A stretch of DNA of 64,000 nucleotides. Origin: Pseudomonas sediminis. Lineage in GTDB: Bacteria; Pseudomonadota; Gammaproteobacteria; Pseudomonadales; Pseudomonadaceae. This document shows, one piece after another, positions 35,288 to 46,510 of this stretch. The DNA lies in NCBI RefSeq assembly GCF_002741105.1, contig NZ_NIQU01000001.1, forward strand, positions 434,001 through 498,000, in the 5' to 3' direction. The notes under the pieces are model-generated. The model ran no database searches and was not told the DNA's origin. It saw only the letters and a list, made by a program, of their open reading frames with translations. Position numbers and translations under genes: made by a program. The stretch's first letter is position 1. Each line of letters begins with the position of its first letter.

Positions 35288-36739
35288 ATGGTCTTTTCAT
35301 CCAACGTCTTTTTGTTCCTGTTTCTGCCGATCTTTCTCGGCCTGTACTACCTGTGCCCGAATCGCGGGCGCAACCTGCTGATCCTGATTGGCAGCTACGC
35401 CTTCTATGCGTGGTGGCGGGTGGATTTCCTCCTGCTGTTCGCTGCGGTAACGCTGTGGAACTACATCTTCGGCCTGCGCATCCAGGCGCATGCCGGCACA
35501 GAGGCGGCGCGCCGCTGGGTGGTAGCGGGTGTAGTCGGCAACCTGGCCACGCTGGGCTACTTCAAGTACGCCAACTTCGGTGTGGCCAATATCAACGCCG
35601 TGCTCGAATCGATGGGGATGGAACCCTTCGTCCTCACTGCGGTGATCCTGCCGATCGGTATCTCCTTCTACATCTTCCAGTCGATCAGCTACCTGATTGA
35701 CGTGTACCGCCGCGATACCGAGCCAACGCGCAACCTGATCAACTTCGCGGCCTTCATTGCCCTGTTCCCGCAACTGATCGCCGGCCCCGTGCTGCGCTAC
35801 AAGGACCTGGCCGACCAGTTCACCGACCGCAGCCACAGCCTCGACAAGTTCAGTGAAGGCGCCACGCGCTTCATGCAGGGCTTCGTCAAGAAGGTATTCA
35901 TCGCCGACAGCCTGGCACCGCTGGTGGACCACTGCTTCGCCCTGGAAAACCCCAGCACCGGCGATGCCTGGCTGGGCATGATCGCCTACACCGCGCAGCT
36001 TTACTTCGACTTCTCCGGCTATAGCGACATGGCCATCGGCCTGGGCCTGATGATGGGTTTCCGCTTCATGGAGAACTTCAACCAGCCCTATATCAGCCAG
36101 TCGATCACCGAGTTCTGGCGGCGCTGGCACATCAGCCTGTCCACCTGGCTGCGTGACTACCTGTACGTACCGCTGGGCGGTAACCGTCATGGCACGTTCA
36201 ACACCTATCGCAACCTGTTCCTGACCATGCTGCTGGGCGGCTTCTGGCACGGCGCCAACTGGACCTTCCTGATCTGGGGCGCCTGGCACGGCATGTGGCT
36301 GGCCATCGAACGCGCCCTCGGCGTGAAAGCCGCACCGATTGTGTTCAACCCGCTGAAATGGGCCTTCACCCTGCTGCTGGTAATGCTCGGCTGGGTGATC
36401 TTCCGCGCCGAGAATCTGGAGGTGGCCGGGCGCATGTATGCCGCGCTGCTGCCCTTCGGTGACTGGCAATTGAGCGAGCTGACCCTGGCGCGCATCACCG
36501 GGCTGCAGATGGTCACGCTGGTGCTGGCCTGGGTAGTGATCGCCGTCAACGGCGCCCGCCAGTTCCTCGCCAGCCGCAACCATGAGCCGGGCCTGACCCT
36601 GGCCAGCGCCGGCATCGCCCTGCAAGCCGTCGACCTGCGCCTGGTGGCCATGCGCGGCGCCCTGCTGCTGTTGTTCTGCGTCTCGCTGCTCAAGCTCTCG
36701 GCGCAGAGCTACTCCCCCTTCCTGTACTTCCAGTTCTGA
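35288..36739 (+). CDS. algI: Membrane-bound O-acyltransferase AlgI
   Basis: A 483-residue MBOAT protein with about eleven membrane spans that passes acetyl groups from the cytosol to the periplasmic acetylation proteins. The invariant MBOAT histidines are seen at H321 (GGFWHGANW) and H334 (GAWHGMW). WRRWHISLSTWLRDYLYVPL is the usual amphipathic motif. The N-terminus MVFSSNVFLFLFLPIFLGLY is typical. Start ATG follows a GGAGAAGC site. Confidence 0.97.
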   Translation: MVFSSNVFLFLFLPIFLGLYYLCPNRGRNLLILIGSYAFYAWWRVDFLLLFAAVTLWNYIFGLRIQAHAGTEAARRWVVAGVVGNLATLGYFKYANFGVANINAVLESMGMEPFVLTAVILPIGISFYIFQSISYLIDVYRRDTEPTRNLINFAAFIALFPQLIAGPVLRYKDLADQFTDRSHSLDKFSEGATRFMQGFVKKVFIADSLAPLVDHCFALENPSTGDAWLGMIAYTAQLYFDFSGYSDMAIGLGLMMGFRFMENFNQPYISQSITEFWRRWHISLSTWLRDYLYVPLGGNRHGTFNTYRNLFLTMLLGGFWHGANWTFLIWGAWHGMWLAIERALGVKAAPIVFNPLKWAFTLLLVMLGWVIFRAENLEVAGRMYAALLPFGDWQLSELTLARITGLQMVTLVLAWVVIAVNGARQFLASRNHEPGLTLASAGIALQAVDLRLVAMRGALLLLFCVSLLKLSAQSYSPFLYFQF

Positions 36740-36752
36740 GCGGAGGCCGACA

Positions 36753-37886
36753 ATGAATCGCCCCATCAAGACCCTGTATGTCACGCTGTTCGCCCTGCTG
36801 CTGTTGCCGGCCAGCCTGCTCGCCCTGACCAAGCTCGCCGACTACCACATGCCAGCGCAACCGAGTGTGCTCGACGGCGGCCTGGCCAAGAGCTTCGAGC
36901 GTCACTACGACGAGAACTTCCCGCTCAAGCAGGCCGGCATCAACCTCTGGGCCGCCGTGGAATACCTGGCATTCGGCGAGGGCCGCAGTGGCCTGGTGAT
37001 CGGCGAAGACGGCTGGCTGTACTCGGACGAAGAGTTCGATCCAGTGGTCGACGGTCAGCGTCAGCTGCGCGACAACCTGGCGCTGATCCGTGGTGTACAG
37101 CGTCAGCTCGAGGAACGCGATATCCAACTGATTCTGGCCATCGTCCCGGCCAAGACGCGTCTGTACCCGGAGCACACCGGTAGCCATCGCCCCAGCGCTC
37201 TGCAGCGCAGCCTGTACCCGCGTTTTCACCGCGCGGTGCGCAACGCCGGGATCGCCGCACCGGATCTGCTCGCACCGCTGCAGGTAGCCAAAGCCGACGC
37301 CCCGGTGTTCCTGCGTACCGACACCCACTGGACCCCGGAAGGCGCCGACGTCACTGCCAAGGCGCTGAGCGACGTGGTGCACAGCGCCATGCAACTGCGT
37401 GGCGAGCCACAGCAGTTCGTCACCGAAACCGTGGAAACCCGCACGCACGAAGGCGACCTGACTCGCTTTCTGCCGCTGGCACCGCTGTTCGAAAACCTGA
37501 TGCCGCAGGCCGACCGCTTGCAGCAGCGTGAGACCCAAGCCGCCGAAAGCAGTAGCGACGACCTGTTCGGCGACAGCGACCTGCCGGTGACGCTGGTCGG
37601 CACCAGCTACAGCGCCAACCCGGCCTGGAACTTCGCAGGCGCCCTGCGTGAGCACCTGCAGCGCGACCTGGCCAACCACGCCGAGGAAGGCGGCGGCCCG
37701 CTGGTACCGATGCTCAAGTACCTGCAAAGCGACGAGCTCGAGGACCACCCGCCACAGCTGGTGATCTGGGAATTCCCCGAGCGTTATTTGCCGATGGCCA
37801 GCGATTTCACCGATTTCGACCCGCAATGGCTCGCCGCACTCAAAGACGGCGGCGAGCGCCAGGGGCTGGCTGCTGCCAGTCACTGA
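36753..37886 (+). CDS. algJ: Alginate O-acetylation protein AlgJ
   Basis: A 377-residue periplasmic protein tethered by an N-terminal signal anchor (KTLYVTLFALLLLPASLLAL). The SGNH-like domain has D190 and H192 in DTHWTPEG and S285 in VGTSYS. It has acetylesterase activity in other species and hands acetate towards AlgX. It follows algI by 13 bp. Confidence 0.96.
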   Translation: MNRPIKTLYVTLFALLLLPASLLALTKLADYHMPAQPSVLDGGLAKSFERHYDENFPLKQAGINLWAAVEYLAFGEGRSGLVIGEDGWLYSDEEFDPVVDGQRQLRDNLALIRGVQRQLEERDIQLILAIVPAKTRLYPEHTGSHRPSALQRSLYPRFHRAVRNAGIAAPDLLAPLQVAKADAPVFLRTDTHWTPEGADVTAKALSDVVHSAMQLRGEPQQFVTETVETRTHEGDLTRFLPLAPLFENLMPQADRLQQRETQAAESSSDDLFGDSDLPVTLVGTSYSANPAWNFAGALREHLQRDLANHAEEGGGPLVPMLKYLQSDELEDHPPQLVIWEFPERYLPMASDFTDFDPQWLAALKDGGERQGLAAASH

Positions 37887-37911
37887 TTCATCCCCCAAGG
37901 AGGACTATCCG

Positions 37912-38559
37912 ATGACAACTCAAACCACCCTACGCCGCTTCACCCTGGGCGCCTGCGCCCTGGCCCTCGGTCTCGGCATGTTCCAGGCACAGGCCGATGA
38001 CGGCGCTCTCTATGGACCCAAAGCGCCCAAGGGCTCGGCCTTCGTCCGCGCCTACAACGCCAGCAGCGCCGAACTCGATGTCAGCGTCGGCCAGACCCAG
38101 CTCAAGCAGATCTCGCCGCTGGGCTCCAGCGACTTCAAGTTCCTTCCGGCCGGCAGCTATCAGGCCCAGGTCGGTAACGCGCAGATGGCGGTGGATCTGC
38201 AGGCCGCGCGTTACTACACCCTGGTCAGCCAGACCGGCGCCGAGCCGCGCCTGGTCGAGGAGCCGCCCTTCACCAGCCGCCAGAAAGCGCTGCTGCGTGT
38301 CCAGAACCTGACTGACAGCACCCTCAGCCTGAAGACTGCCGACGGCAAGACCGCCGTGGTCGCCGACGTCAAACCCGACGGCCGTGGCGACCGCGAGATC
38401 AACCCGGTGAAGGTTGGCCTGGCGCTGTTCGACGGCGAGCGCAAGGTCGCCGACCTGAAACCGGTCACCCTCGGGCGCGGCGAAGTCGTCAGCCTGTTCG
38501 TCACTGGCGGTCAGGGCAAGTTGTCGCCGGTATGGGTCAAGCGCCCCATCGACGGTTAA
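37912..38559 (+). CDS. algF: Alginate O-acetylation adaptor AlgF
   Basis: A 215-residue periplasmic protein with signal peptide ending MFQAQA and two repeated beta-rich halves. Landmarks are LYGPKAPKGSAFVRAYNASS and VVSLFVTGGQGKLSPVWVKR. It binds AlgJ and AlgX and is needed for acetylation. GGAGG precedes the start. Confidence 0.96.
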   Translation: MTTQTTLRRFTLGACALALGLGMFQAQADDGALYGPKAPKGSAFVRAYNASSAELDVSVGQTQLKQISPLGSSDFKFLPAGSYQAQVGNAQMAVDLQAARYYTLVSQTGAEPRLVEEPPFTSRQKALLRVQNLTDSTLSLKTADGKTAVVADVKPDGRGDREINPVKVGLALFDGERKVADLKPVTLGRGEVVSLFVTGGQGKLSPVWVKRPIDG

Positions 38560-38656
38560 GGCAGTGCGTTTCTAGAACAAGGAAAACGGCGGGTACACGT
38601 CGCACCGACACGACACGGGCAAACCACTTGATCAATCGCTCAGGAGAGACACAACC

Positions 38657-40093
38657 ATGACCCCCATCATCCTTTCCGGTGGCAGCGGCTCGCGACTCTG
38701 GCCTCTTTCGCGCAAGCTCTATCCCAAGCAGTTCCTCGCCCTGACCGGTGAGCAGACGTTGTTCCAGCAGACCCTGCAGCGCCTTTCCATCGAGGGCATG
38801 CAGCCGCCCGTGCTGGTGGCCAATCAGGAGCACCGTTTCATCGTGCTCGAGCAGCTGGAGCAGATCGACCTGCAGGCGCAAATGCTCCTGCTCGAACCCT
38901 TCGGCCGCAACACGGCACCGGCTGTGGCCATGGCGGCCCTGCAACTGATCGCCGAAGGCCGTGACGAGCTGATGCTGGTGCTGCCGGCCGACCATGTGCT
39001 GGACGATCAGCAAGCCTTCCGCCAGGCCCTGGCGCTGGCAACCGTGGCCGCCGAAAAAGGCGAGATGGTGCTGTTCGGCGTGCCGGCCGACCGACCGGAG
39101 ACCGGCTACGGCTACATCCGCGGCCAGGCTGACGGCAGCCTGCCCGACGGCGTGGCGCGTGTCGCCAGCTTCGTCGAGAAACCCGATGCCCAGCGCGCCA
39201 CCGAGTACGTGAAGAGCGGCGATTACTACTGGAACAGCGGCATGTTCCTGTTCCGCGCCAGCCGCTTCCTCGAAGAGCTCAAGCACCACGACGTGGACAT
39301 CTACGACACCTGCCTGCTGGCACTGGAACGCAGCCAACGCGACGGCACGCAGGTCGCCATCGACCCGGCTACCTTCGCCTGCTGCCCGGACAACTCCATC
39401 GACTACGCGGTGATGGAGAAGACCAGCCGCGCCTGCGTGGTACCGCTGGCCGCCGGCTGGAACGATGTCGGCAGCTGGTCGTCGATCTGGGAAGTACACG
39501 ACAAGGACGACGCCGGTAACGTGACCAAGGGCGACGTGGTGATCGAGGACAGCCGCAACTGCCTGATCCATGGCAATGGCAAGCTGGTCTCAGTGCTCGG
39601 CCTGGACGACATCGTCGTGGTGGAAACCAAGGACGCCATGATGGTGGCGCACAAGGACCGCGTGCAGGACGTCAAGAAACTGGTTGGCAAGCTCGACGAG
39701 CAGGGTCGCTGCGAGACTCAGAACCACTGCGAGGTCTACCGCCCTTGGGGCTCGTACGACTCGGTGGACATGGGAGGCCGCTTCCAGGTCAAGCACATTA
39801 CCGTCAAACCGGGCGCGCAGCTCTCCTTGCAGATGCACCACCACCGTGCCGAGCACTGGATCGTGGTGTCCGGTACCGCCAAGGTGACCTGCGACGATAA
39901 AGAGTTCCTGCTCACCGAGAACCAGTCCACCTACATCCCGATGACCTCGGTACACCGCCTCTCCAACCCGGGCAAGATCCCGCTGGAGATCATCGAAGTG
40001 CAATCCGGCACCTACCTCGGTGAGGACGATATCGAGCGCCTGGAAGATGTGTACGGTCGCAGCGATGCGGTAGCCGTCGGCGCCGCACACTGA
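38657..40093 (+). CDS. algA: Phosphomannose isomerase / GDP-mannose pyrophosphorylase
   Basis: A 478-residue bifunctional enzyme giving mannose-6-phosphate and later GDP-mannose for AlgD. The N-terminal nucleotidyltransferase domain has GGSGSRLWPLSRKLYPKQF and FVEKPDAQRA. The C-terminal cupin isomerase domain (about 345-470) has the metal-binding QLSLQMHHHRAEHW. It is the last gene of the operon, 97 bp after algF, with a good GGAGAG site. The gap leaves room for an internal promoter but none is evident. Confidence 0.98.
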   Translation: MTPIILSGGSGSRLWPLSRKLYPKQFLALTGEQTLFQQTLQRLSIEGMQPPVLVANQEHRFIVLEQLEQIDLQAQMLLLEPFGRNTAPAVAMAALQLIAEGRDELMLVLPADHVLDDQQAFRQALALATVAAEKGEMVLFGVPADRPETGYGYIRGQADGSLPDGVARVASFVEKPDAQRATEYVKSGDYYWNSGMFLFRASRFLEELKHHDVDIYDTCLLALERSQRDGTQVAIDPATFACCPDNSIDYAVMEKTSRACVVPLAAGWNDVGSWSSIWEVHDKDDAGNVTKGDVVIEDSRNCLIHGNGKLVSVLGLDDIVVVETKDAMMVAHKDRVQDVKKLVGKLDEQGRCETQNHCEVYRPWGSYDSVDMGGRFQVKHITVKPGAQLSLQMHHHRAEHWIVVSGTAKVTCDDKEFLLTENQSTYIPMTSVHRLSNPGKIPLEIIEVQSGTYLGEDDIERLEDVYGRSDAVAVGAAH

Positions 40094-40100
40094 GCTGTTC

Positions 40101-40153
40101 GTAGCCCGGATGCAATCCAGGTCGATATCGGCCCCGGATTGCATCCGGGCTAC
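40101..40153. repeat. GTAGCCCGGATG palindrome, copy 2
   Basis: Arms GTAGCCCGGATGCAATCC and GGATTGCATCCGGGCTAC, 8 bp after the algA stop. It could act as a transcript-stabilising hairpin. Copy 1 is at 20219-20278. Confidence 0.75.
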
Positions 40154-40186
40154 ACCCTTGTTCATCCGCGGCATACGCAGTGAGCT

Positions 40187-40212
40187 CCCCTCTCCCATTC
40201 ATGGGAGAGGGG
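40187..40212. repeat. CTCTCCC hairpin
   Basis: CCCCTCTCCC-ATTCAT-GGGAGAGGGG, nearly the same as 1974-1997. The remaining bases to 40365 show no gene. Confidence 0.65.
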
Positions 40213-40365
40213 TTGGGGGAGAGGGCAGAAGACACCCACGTCACTCGTGGCTATCTCTTCCCCGTCCCCTTTCCCTCACTGTCACACCCTGCGACAGCCC
40301 ACGCGGTTACCCTGACAAAGCACCTTGTGTAGGATGAACGCAGACTTCGCAAAAAGGCTGCCCTC

Positions 40366-40830
40366 ATGCTGTTCGGTGTCGTACTCGTCATCACCTGGCT
40401 GATCCTGCTGATTCGCTACCCGACCAAGGCCCTGCCGGTGTCCATGGCCGCACTGGTCGGTCTCGGCCTGGTGGCGACCTGGGTGCTCTGGCAGGAAAGT
40501 CAGGACGAGCGTTACCTCGCCCATCTCGAGCTGCGCCTGAGCTACGACCCGCAGCGCTGCCCCGCCGATCGCCCGCTGGCCATCGACCTGAAGAACGGCA
40601 GCGATGCCGCCCTGCTGGAGCTGCGCTGGGAAGTCGCCGCCTACCGCCCAGGCAACGCCACCAACCTGGCCCAGCGCCTTTACGAGTCGCCACGCTACAG
40701 CGGCCCCGGCGAGCTGCTGCCGGACGCCAGCTGGAACGACTGCATGCCCCTGCCCGACCTGCGTAGCGGCTATCGCCCGGCTACGCTGGAGTTTCGCGCC
40801 GAGCGCCTGCAAGGCAAGTTCATTCGCTAA
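40366..40830 (+). CDS. Membrane-anchored protein of unknown function
   Basis: A 154-residue protein with two N-terminal membrane spans (FGVVLVITWLILLIRY and MAALVGLGLVATWVLW) and an outer beta-rich domain (YDPQRCPADRPLAIDLKNGS, LRWEVAAYRPGN) with a cysteine pair (RCP, DCMP). No family named. It looks like a small periplasmic domain tethered to the inner membrane. A TAGGGTGCGC repeat begins immediately after its TAA. Confidence 0.75.
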   Translation: MLFGVVLVITWLILLIRYPTKALPVSMAALVGLGLVATWVLWQESQDERYLAHLELRLSYDPQRCPADRPLAIDLKNGSDAALLELRWEVAAYRPGNATNLAQRLYESPRYSGPGELLPDASWNDCMPLPDLRSGYRPATLEFRAERLQGKFIR

Positions 40831-40888
40831 GTAGGGTGCGCCGTGCGCACCAATGATTCGGCACAATGGTGCGCACAGCGCACCCTAC
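40831..40888. repeat. TAGGGTGCGC palindrome
   Basis: GTAGGGTGCGCCGTGCGCACC at the left and GGTGCGCACAGCGCACCCTAC at the right (given as GTAGGGTGCGCC and GCGCACCCTAC). It fills the gap between the stop at 40830 and the ribosome site of the next gene. Confidence 0.8.
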
Positions 40889-40904
40889 CCAAGGAAACCC
40901 GCGC

Positions 40905-41735
40905 ATGCCTCAACCCAGCGTTCTCATCACTGGTTGCTCCAGCGGCATCGGTCGCGCCCTGGCCGACGCCTTCAAGGCGGCTGGCTATGCGGTATGGGCC
41001 ACGGCACGCAAGGACGGTGACCTTGCGGCGCTCGAGCAGGCGGGGTTCCACGCAGTGCAACTCGACGTCAACGATGGCAGCGCGCTGCAGCAGCTAGCCA
41101 CACGCCTGAGCGAGGAGATCGGCGGCCTCGATGTGCTGATCAACAACGCTGGCTATGGCGCCATGGGCCCGCTGCTCGACGGCGGCGTGGAAGCCATGCA
41201 GCGACAGTTCGAAACCAACGTGTTCTCAATCGTTGGCGTGACCCGCGCGTTCTTCCCGCTGCTGCGCCGTAACCGGGGCCTGGTGGTCAATATCGGCAGC
41301 GTGTCGTCGGTGCTGGTAACGCCTTTCGCTGGCGCCTACTGCGCCTCCAAGGCAGCGGTGCATGCCTTGAGCGACGCCCTGCGCATGGAGCTGGCGCCCT
41401 TCTCCATCGAGGTGATGGAAGTGCAGCCAGGCGCCATCGCCTCCAGTTTCGGCGCCAATGCCAGCCAGCAGGCCGAGGCGCTGATCCGCGGGGATTCGCC
41501 CTGGTGGCCGCTACGCGACGGCATCCGCGCCCGCGCCAAGGCCTCGCAGGACAACCCGACCCCGGCCAACGACTTTGCCACGCAACTGCTGGCCGCGGTG
41601 CAGCGCGACACACGCCCGCGCCTGCTGCGCCTGGGCAACGGCAGTCGCGCCCTGCCGCTGCTTGCCACACTGTTGCCCAAGGCGCTGCTGGAACGGGTTC
41701 TGCGCAAACGCTTCGGCCTGGCGCAGCAGCTGTGA
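40905..41735 (+). CDS. Short-chain dehydrogenase/reductase
   Basis: A 276-residue classical SDR. The cofactor motif TGCSSGIGRA is near residue 9, the structural NNAG in INNAGYGAMG, the catalytic Ser in IGSVSSV, and Tyr-x3-Lys in GAYCASKAAVHA. The C-terminal 60 residues (RPRLLRLGNGSRALPLLATL) are longer than the minimal fold. Substrate unknown. It overlaps the next gene by four bases (GTGA), so they form an operon. Confidence 0.9.
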   Translation: MPQPSVLITGCSSGIGRALADAFKAAGYAVWATARKDGDLAALEQAGFHAVQLDVNDGSALQQLATRLSEEIGGLDVLINNAGYGAMGPLLDGGVEAMQRQFETNVFSIVGVTRAFFPLLRRNRGLVVNIGSVSSVLVTPFAGAYCASKAAVHALSDALRMELAPFSIEVMEVQPGAIASSFGANASQQAEALIRGDSPWWPLRDGIRARAKASQDNPTPANDFATQLLAAVQRDTRPRLLRLGNGSRALPLLATLLPKALLERVLRKRFGLAQQL

Positions 41736-42100
41736 GCCAGAGCCTGCCCGTGCGCTACTACGCCGTTGCGGGGGTGATCGCCGCCGTGCTGCTGAACCTG
41801 CTGCTGCGCACCTTCGTGCGCCTCGGCGGCGTGTTCACCACCCTGCTGATCGCCGCCGCCATCGCCGCCAGTCTGGCGCTGGTATTTCACTGGCGAACCG
41901 GGCGCGCACCGAGCAACGCCGAGCGCTGGCGCATCACCTTGCTCTATGGCGGCGTGCTCGGGCTGCTCTATCTGGGCCTGCTGGGCATGATGTACCTGCA
42001 GGACACGCCCAGCCCCATGGGCCTGTTTCTGTTCAGCCTGCACTACCTCTGCTATCCAGTGCTGGCCTGGCTGGCGTTTTCGCCACGTTATGGCCGCTGA
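41732..42100 (+). CDS. Small four-span membrane protein
   Basis: A 122-residue protein starting with GTG (VSQSLPVRYYAVAGVIAAVL) that overlaps the SDR stop. Four hydrophobic stretches are visible, the last in LFLFSLHYLCYPVLAWLAF. No family assigned. Coupling to the SDR is clear from the overlap. Confidence 0.72.
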   Translation: MSQSLPVRYYAVAGVIAAVLLNLLLRTFVRLGGVFTTLLIAAAIAASLALVFHWRTGRAPSNAERWRITLLYGGVLGLLYLGLLGMMYLQDTPSPMGLFLFSLHYLCYPVLAWLAFSPRYGR

Positions 42101-42121
42101 TTCCGCCAGGAAACCATCTGC

Positions 42122-43282
42122 ATGCTGCATACCCTCGCCGTCGCCAACTACCGCTCGATCAACAGCCTGATCCTGCCGCTGGGCCGGCTCAACCTGATCA
42201 CGGGCGCCAACGGCAGCGGCAAGTCCAACCTCTACCGCGCCCTGCGCCTGCTGGCGGAAACCGCACAAGGTGGCGTGGTCAACGCGCTGGCGCGCGAAGG
42301 TGGGCTGGAGTCGAGTTTCTGGGCCGGGCCAGAGAAAATTTCTCGGCGCATGCGCAGCGGCGAGGTGCCCGTACAGGGCGGCCCACGGCAGAACGTGATG
42401 CGTCTACGTCTGGGGTTTGCCGGTGATGATTTCGGCTATGCCATCGCCCTTGGTCTACCCGAGCCAAGCAGTTCGGCCTTCGCCCTCGACCCGGAGATCA
42501 AGCGTGAATGCATCTGGGCCGGCCCCAGCTATCGCCCCGCTTCGCTGCTGGTGGATCGCGCCGGGCCCATGGTGCGCATGCGTGAAGGTCGCAGTTGGCA
42601 GGTATTGGCCCAGCATGTGCCGAACTACGACAGCCTGTTCGACCAGATCGGCAACGACCCGAATTGCCCGGAAGTCTTCCAGCTACGCGAAACCATCCGC
42701 CGCTGGCGCTTCTACGATCACTTTCGCAGCGATGCCGAGGCGCCCGCGCGCCAACCGCAACTGGGCACGCGTACGCCAGTGCTGCATCACGATGGCCGCG
42801 ACCTGGCTGCCGCGCTGCAGACCATCCGCGAGATAGGCGACCGCGCCGCACTGGACGCCGCCATCGACGACGCCTTTCCCGGCAGCCGTCTGCATATCGA
42901 CTTTCAAGCGGGCGGGCGCTTCGCCGTGGAGCTGCGCCAGGAAGGCTTGCTGCGCCCGCTGAGCGCTGCAGAACTGTCCGACGGTACGTTGCGCTACCTG
43001 CTGCTGGTCGCCGCCCTGCTCACGCCGCGACCGCCCTCATTGATGGTGCTCAACGAGCCGGAAACCAGCCTGCACCCGGATCTGTTGCCTGCACTCGGTC
43101 GCCTGATCATCGCCGCCTCGAAGCAGACCCAGGTGTGGGTCGTCTCCCACGCCAGCCGCCTGATCGCCACGCTCAAGGAAAGCCCCGACTGCAACACCCT
43201 GGAGCTGGACAAACAGCTCGGCCAGACCTGCATTCGCGGCCAGGGCATGCTCGACGAGCCACCCTGGCATTGGCCGGATTAA
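42122..43282 (+). CDS. AAA_21-type predicted ATPase
   Basis: A 386-residue stand-alone ATPase of the RecF/SMC-like AAA_21 group. The N-terminal NYRSINSLILPLGRLNLITG leads into Walker A GANGSGKSN near residue 29. Near the C-terminus are the signature LSAAELSDGTLRYLLLVAAL and Walker B LMVLNEPETSLHPDLL, followed by VWVVSHASRLIATL. No nuclease domain is fused, unlike OLD proteins, and no partner gene is adjacent except the small membrane protein 21 bp upstream. Function unknown; relatives occur both in defence and as housekeeping genes. Confidence 0.88.
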   Translation: MLHTLAVANYRSINSLILPLGRLNLITGANGSGKSNLYRALRLLAETAQGGVVNALAREGGLESSFWAGPEKISRRMRSGEVPVQGGPRQNVMRLRLGFAGDDFGYAIALGLPEPSSSAFALDPEIKRECIWAGPSYRPASLLVDRAGPMVRMREGRSWQVLAQHVPNYDSLFDQIGNDPNCPEVFQLRETIRRWRFYDHFRSDAEAPARQPQLGTRTPVLHHDGRDLAAALQTIREIGDRAALDAAIDDAFPGSRLHIDFQAGGRFAVELRQEGLLRPLSAAELSDGTLRYLLLVAALLTPRPPSLMVLNEPETSLHPDLLPALGRLIIAASKQTQVWVVSHASRLIATLKESPDCNTLELDKQLGQTCIRGQGMLDEPPWHWPD

Positions 43283-43288
43283 GACGTC

Positions 43289-43370
43289 CGTAGGCTGCGC
43301 CGCGCGTACCGGCTTCTAATCGCAATCAGCTACGGTCCCGTGAAGCGCGGTGCGCATAGCGCACCCTACG
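43289..43370. repeat. TAGGGTGCGC repeat
   Basis: CGTAGGCTGCGCCGCGCGTACC at the left end (shortened: GTAGGCTGCGCC) and GCGCATAGCGCACCCTACG at the right, between the convergent ATPase and trxB genes. Confidence 0.7.
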
Positions 43371-43375
43371 TGTTC

Positions 43376-45321
<1,946 letters not shown>

Positions 45322-45348
<27 letters not shown>

Positions 45349-46431
45349 CGCCTGCATCGAGGCCTGCGACTCGCGTTCGATGCGCCTGCGCATGAACAGG
45401 CCATTGGCCAGGCGCATCGGCCAGCCGGCGAAACCGTATTCGAGGGTGCGCACGAACTCGCAGCCGCCCTCGACCGCCACGCACTCGTATGTCAACAGCA
45501 GGTGCAGGCCATGATCGCCACGCGCACTGGCCTGCCAACGCTGGGCCGGCTGATAGTCGAGCACGTCCCAGCATAGATGCCCGGCGCGGCCGCCTGCATG
45601 AATGTCTTCCTCGAATCGCTCGCCCGCGAGCAGCGTCCCCTCGCGACCGTAGATACGCAGTGACGACGGATGCCACTGCGGCCAGTGGCTAGGCGTTGCG
45701 GCGTAGGCCAGCACGCGATCGGCAGGTTGGCTGATACGAATACGGTGCTGCTGGCGGTTCTGTTGATGAATCGTCTCCGGCTCCCAGTGCAGGGTGCCGT
45801 ACAGCCAGTCCATCAGCGGGTGGACGATGCCGAAGTTGCGCGAATGCATCAGCTCGCGGCGATGGTGCAGCGCATGCAGACGGCGCATCTGACGAATCCA
45901 CGGCAAGCGTGACACAGGATGCTCCGCCGGCAGGTGCTCGCAGGCATGCACCACTTCGTAAGTCATGTAACCCAGCAACATGCTGCCGGCGAACAGCGCG
46001 GCGAAGTTGCCGTCGAGCTGAGACAGCAGCCACCAGGTGGCGAAAGTAGGCAGGCTGAACAGTACGATGAGCCAGGAAGGAAACAGAATCACCCGCCAGT
46101 CGCGCGCCGTTTCGTAAGGCATCAGCGTCTCGACGAAGAAGCTGTGGTGATCGCCGGTATGGCGCTTGTAGAAGAGTTTGCCGAAACGCGTCTTGTTGTG
46201 GCCGAGCCGTTTGTGCACCTGGTATTCACCCCAACTGAAGAACACCAGCGTTACCGGCACCAGCAGCCACTGCCAGGGCGCCACGGCCTCCAGCGTGCTC
46301 CCGAGCCAGCCGATACAGAGCAGCCCGTAGGCCAGCACGAACGCAGCGTGCAGCCAGGGGTTGTACCGCGGATGGATGGCAGCCCGGTAGTCGCTGCGAA
46401 AAGCCTGGGCATTGTCGTTGTTGTAGGCCAT
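45322..46431 (-). CDS. Fatty-acid hydroxylase/sterol desaturase fused to an SRPBCC-like domain
   Basis: A 369-residue protein. Residues 1-225 are a membrane di-iron hydroxylase with histidine clusters [20 protein letters not shown] and HALHH and at least four membrane spans. Residues 230-369 read as a soluble SRPBCC (START-like) ligand-binding domain ([20 protein letters not shown], then [19 protein letters not shown]). The substrate is unknown; a lipid delivered by the second domain is a plausible inference. It is divergent from a LysR regulator gene 79 bp away, which probably controls it. Confidence 0.85.
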
Positions 46432-46510
46432 GGCGCTCTCCTGTGGATTGACAGCAGTCTAGGCCCGGCCAAATCATTCGAATAATGGATATTTGAAAAG
46501 AGCATTATCC

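Noticed and set aside
34043..37898. Several 400-510-codon minus-strand frames opposite algL, algI and algJ
   Set aside because: They mirror the sense codon bias, carry no known motif and lie wholly within real genes.
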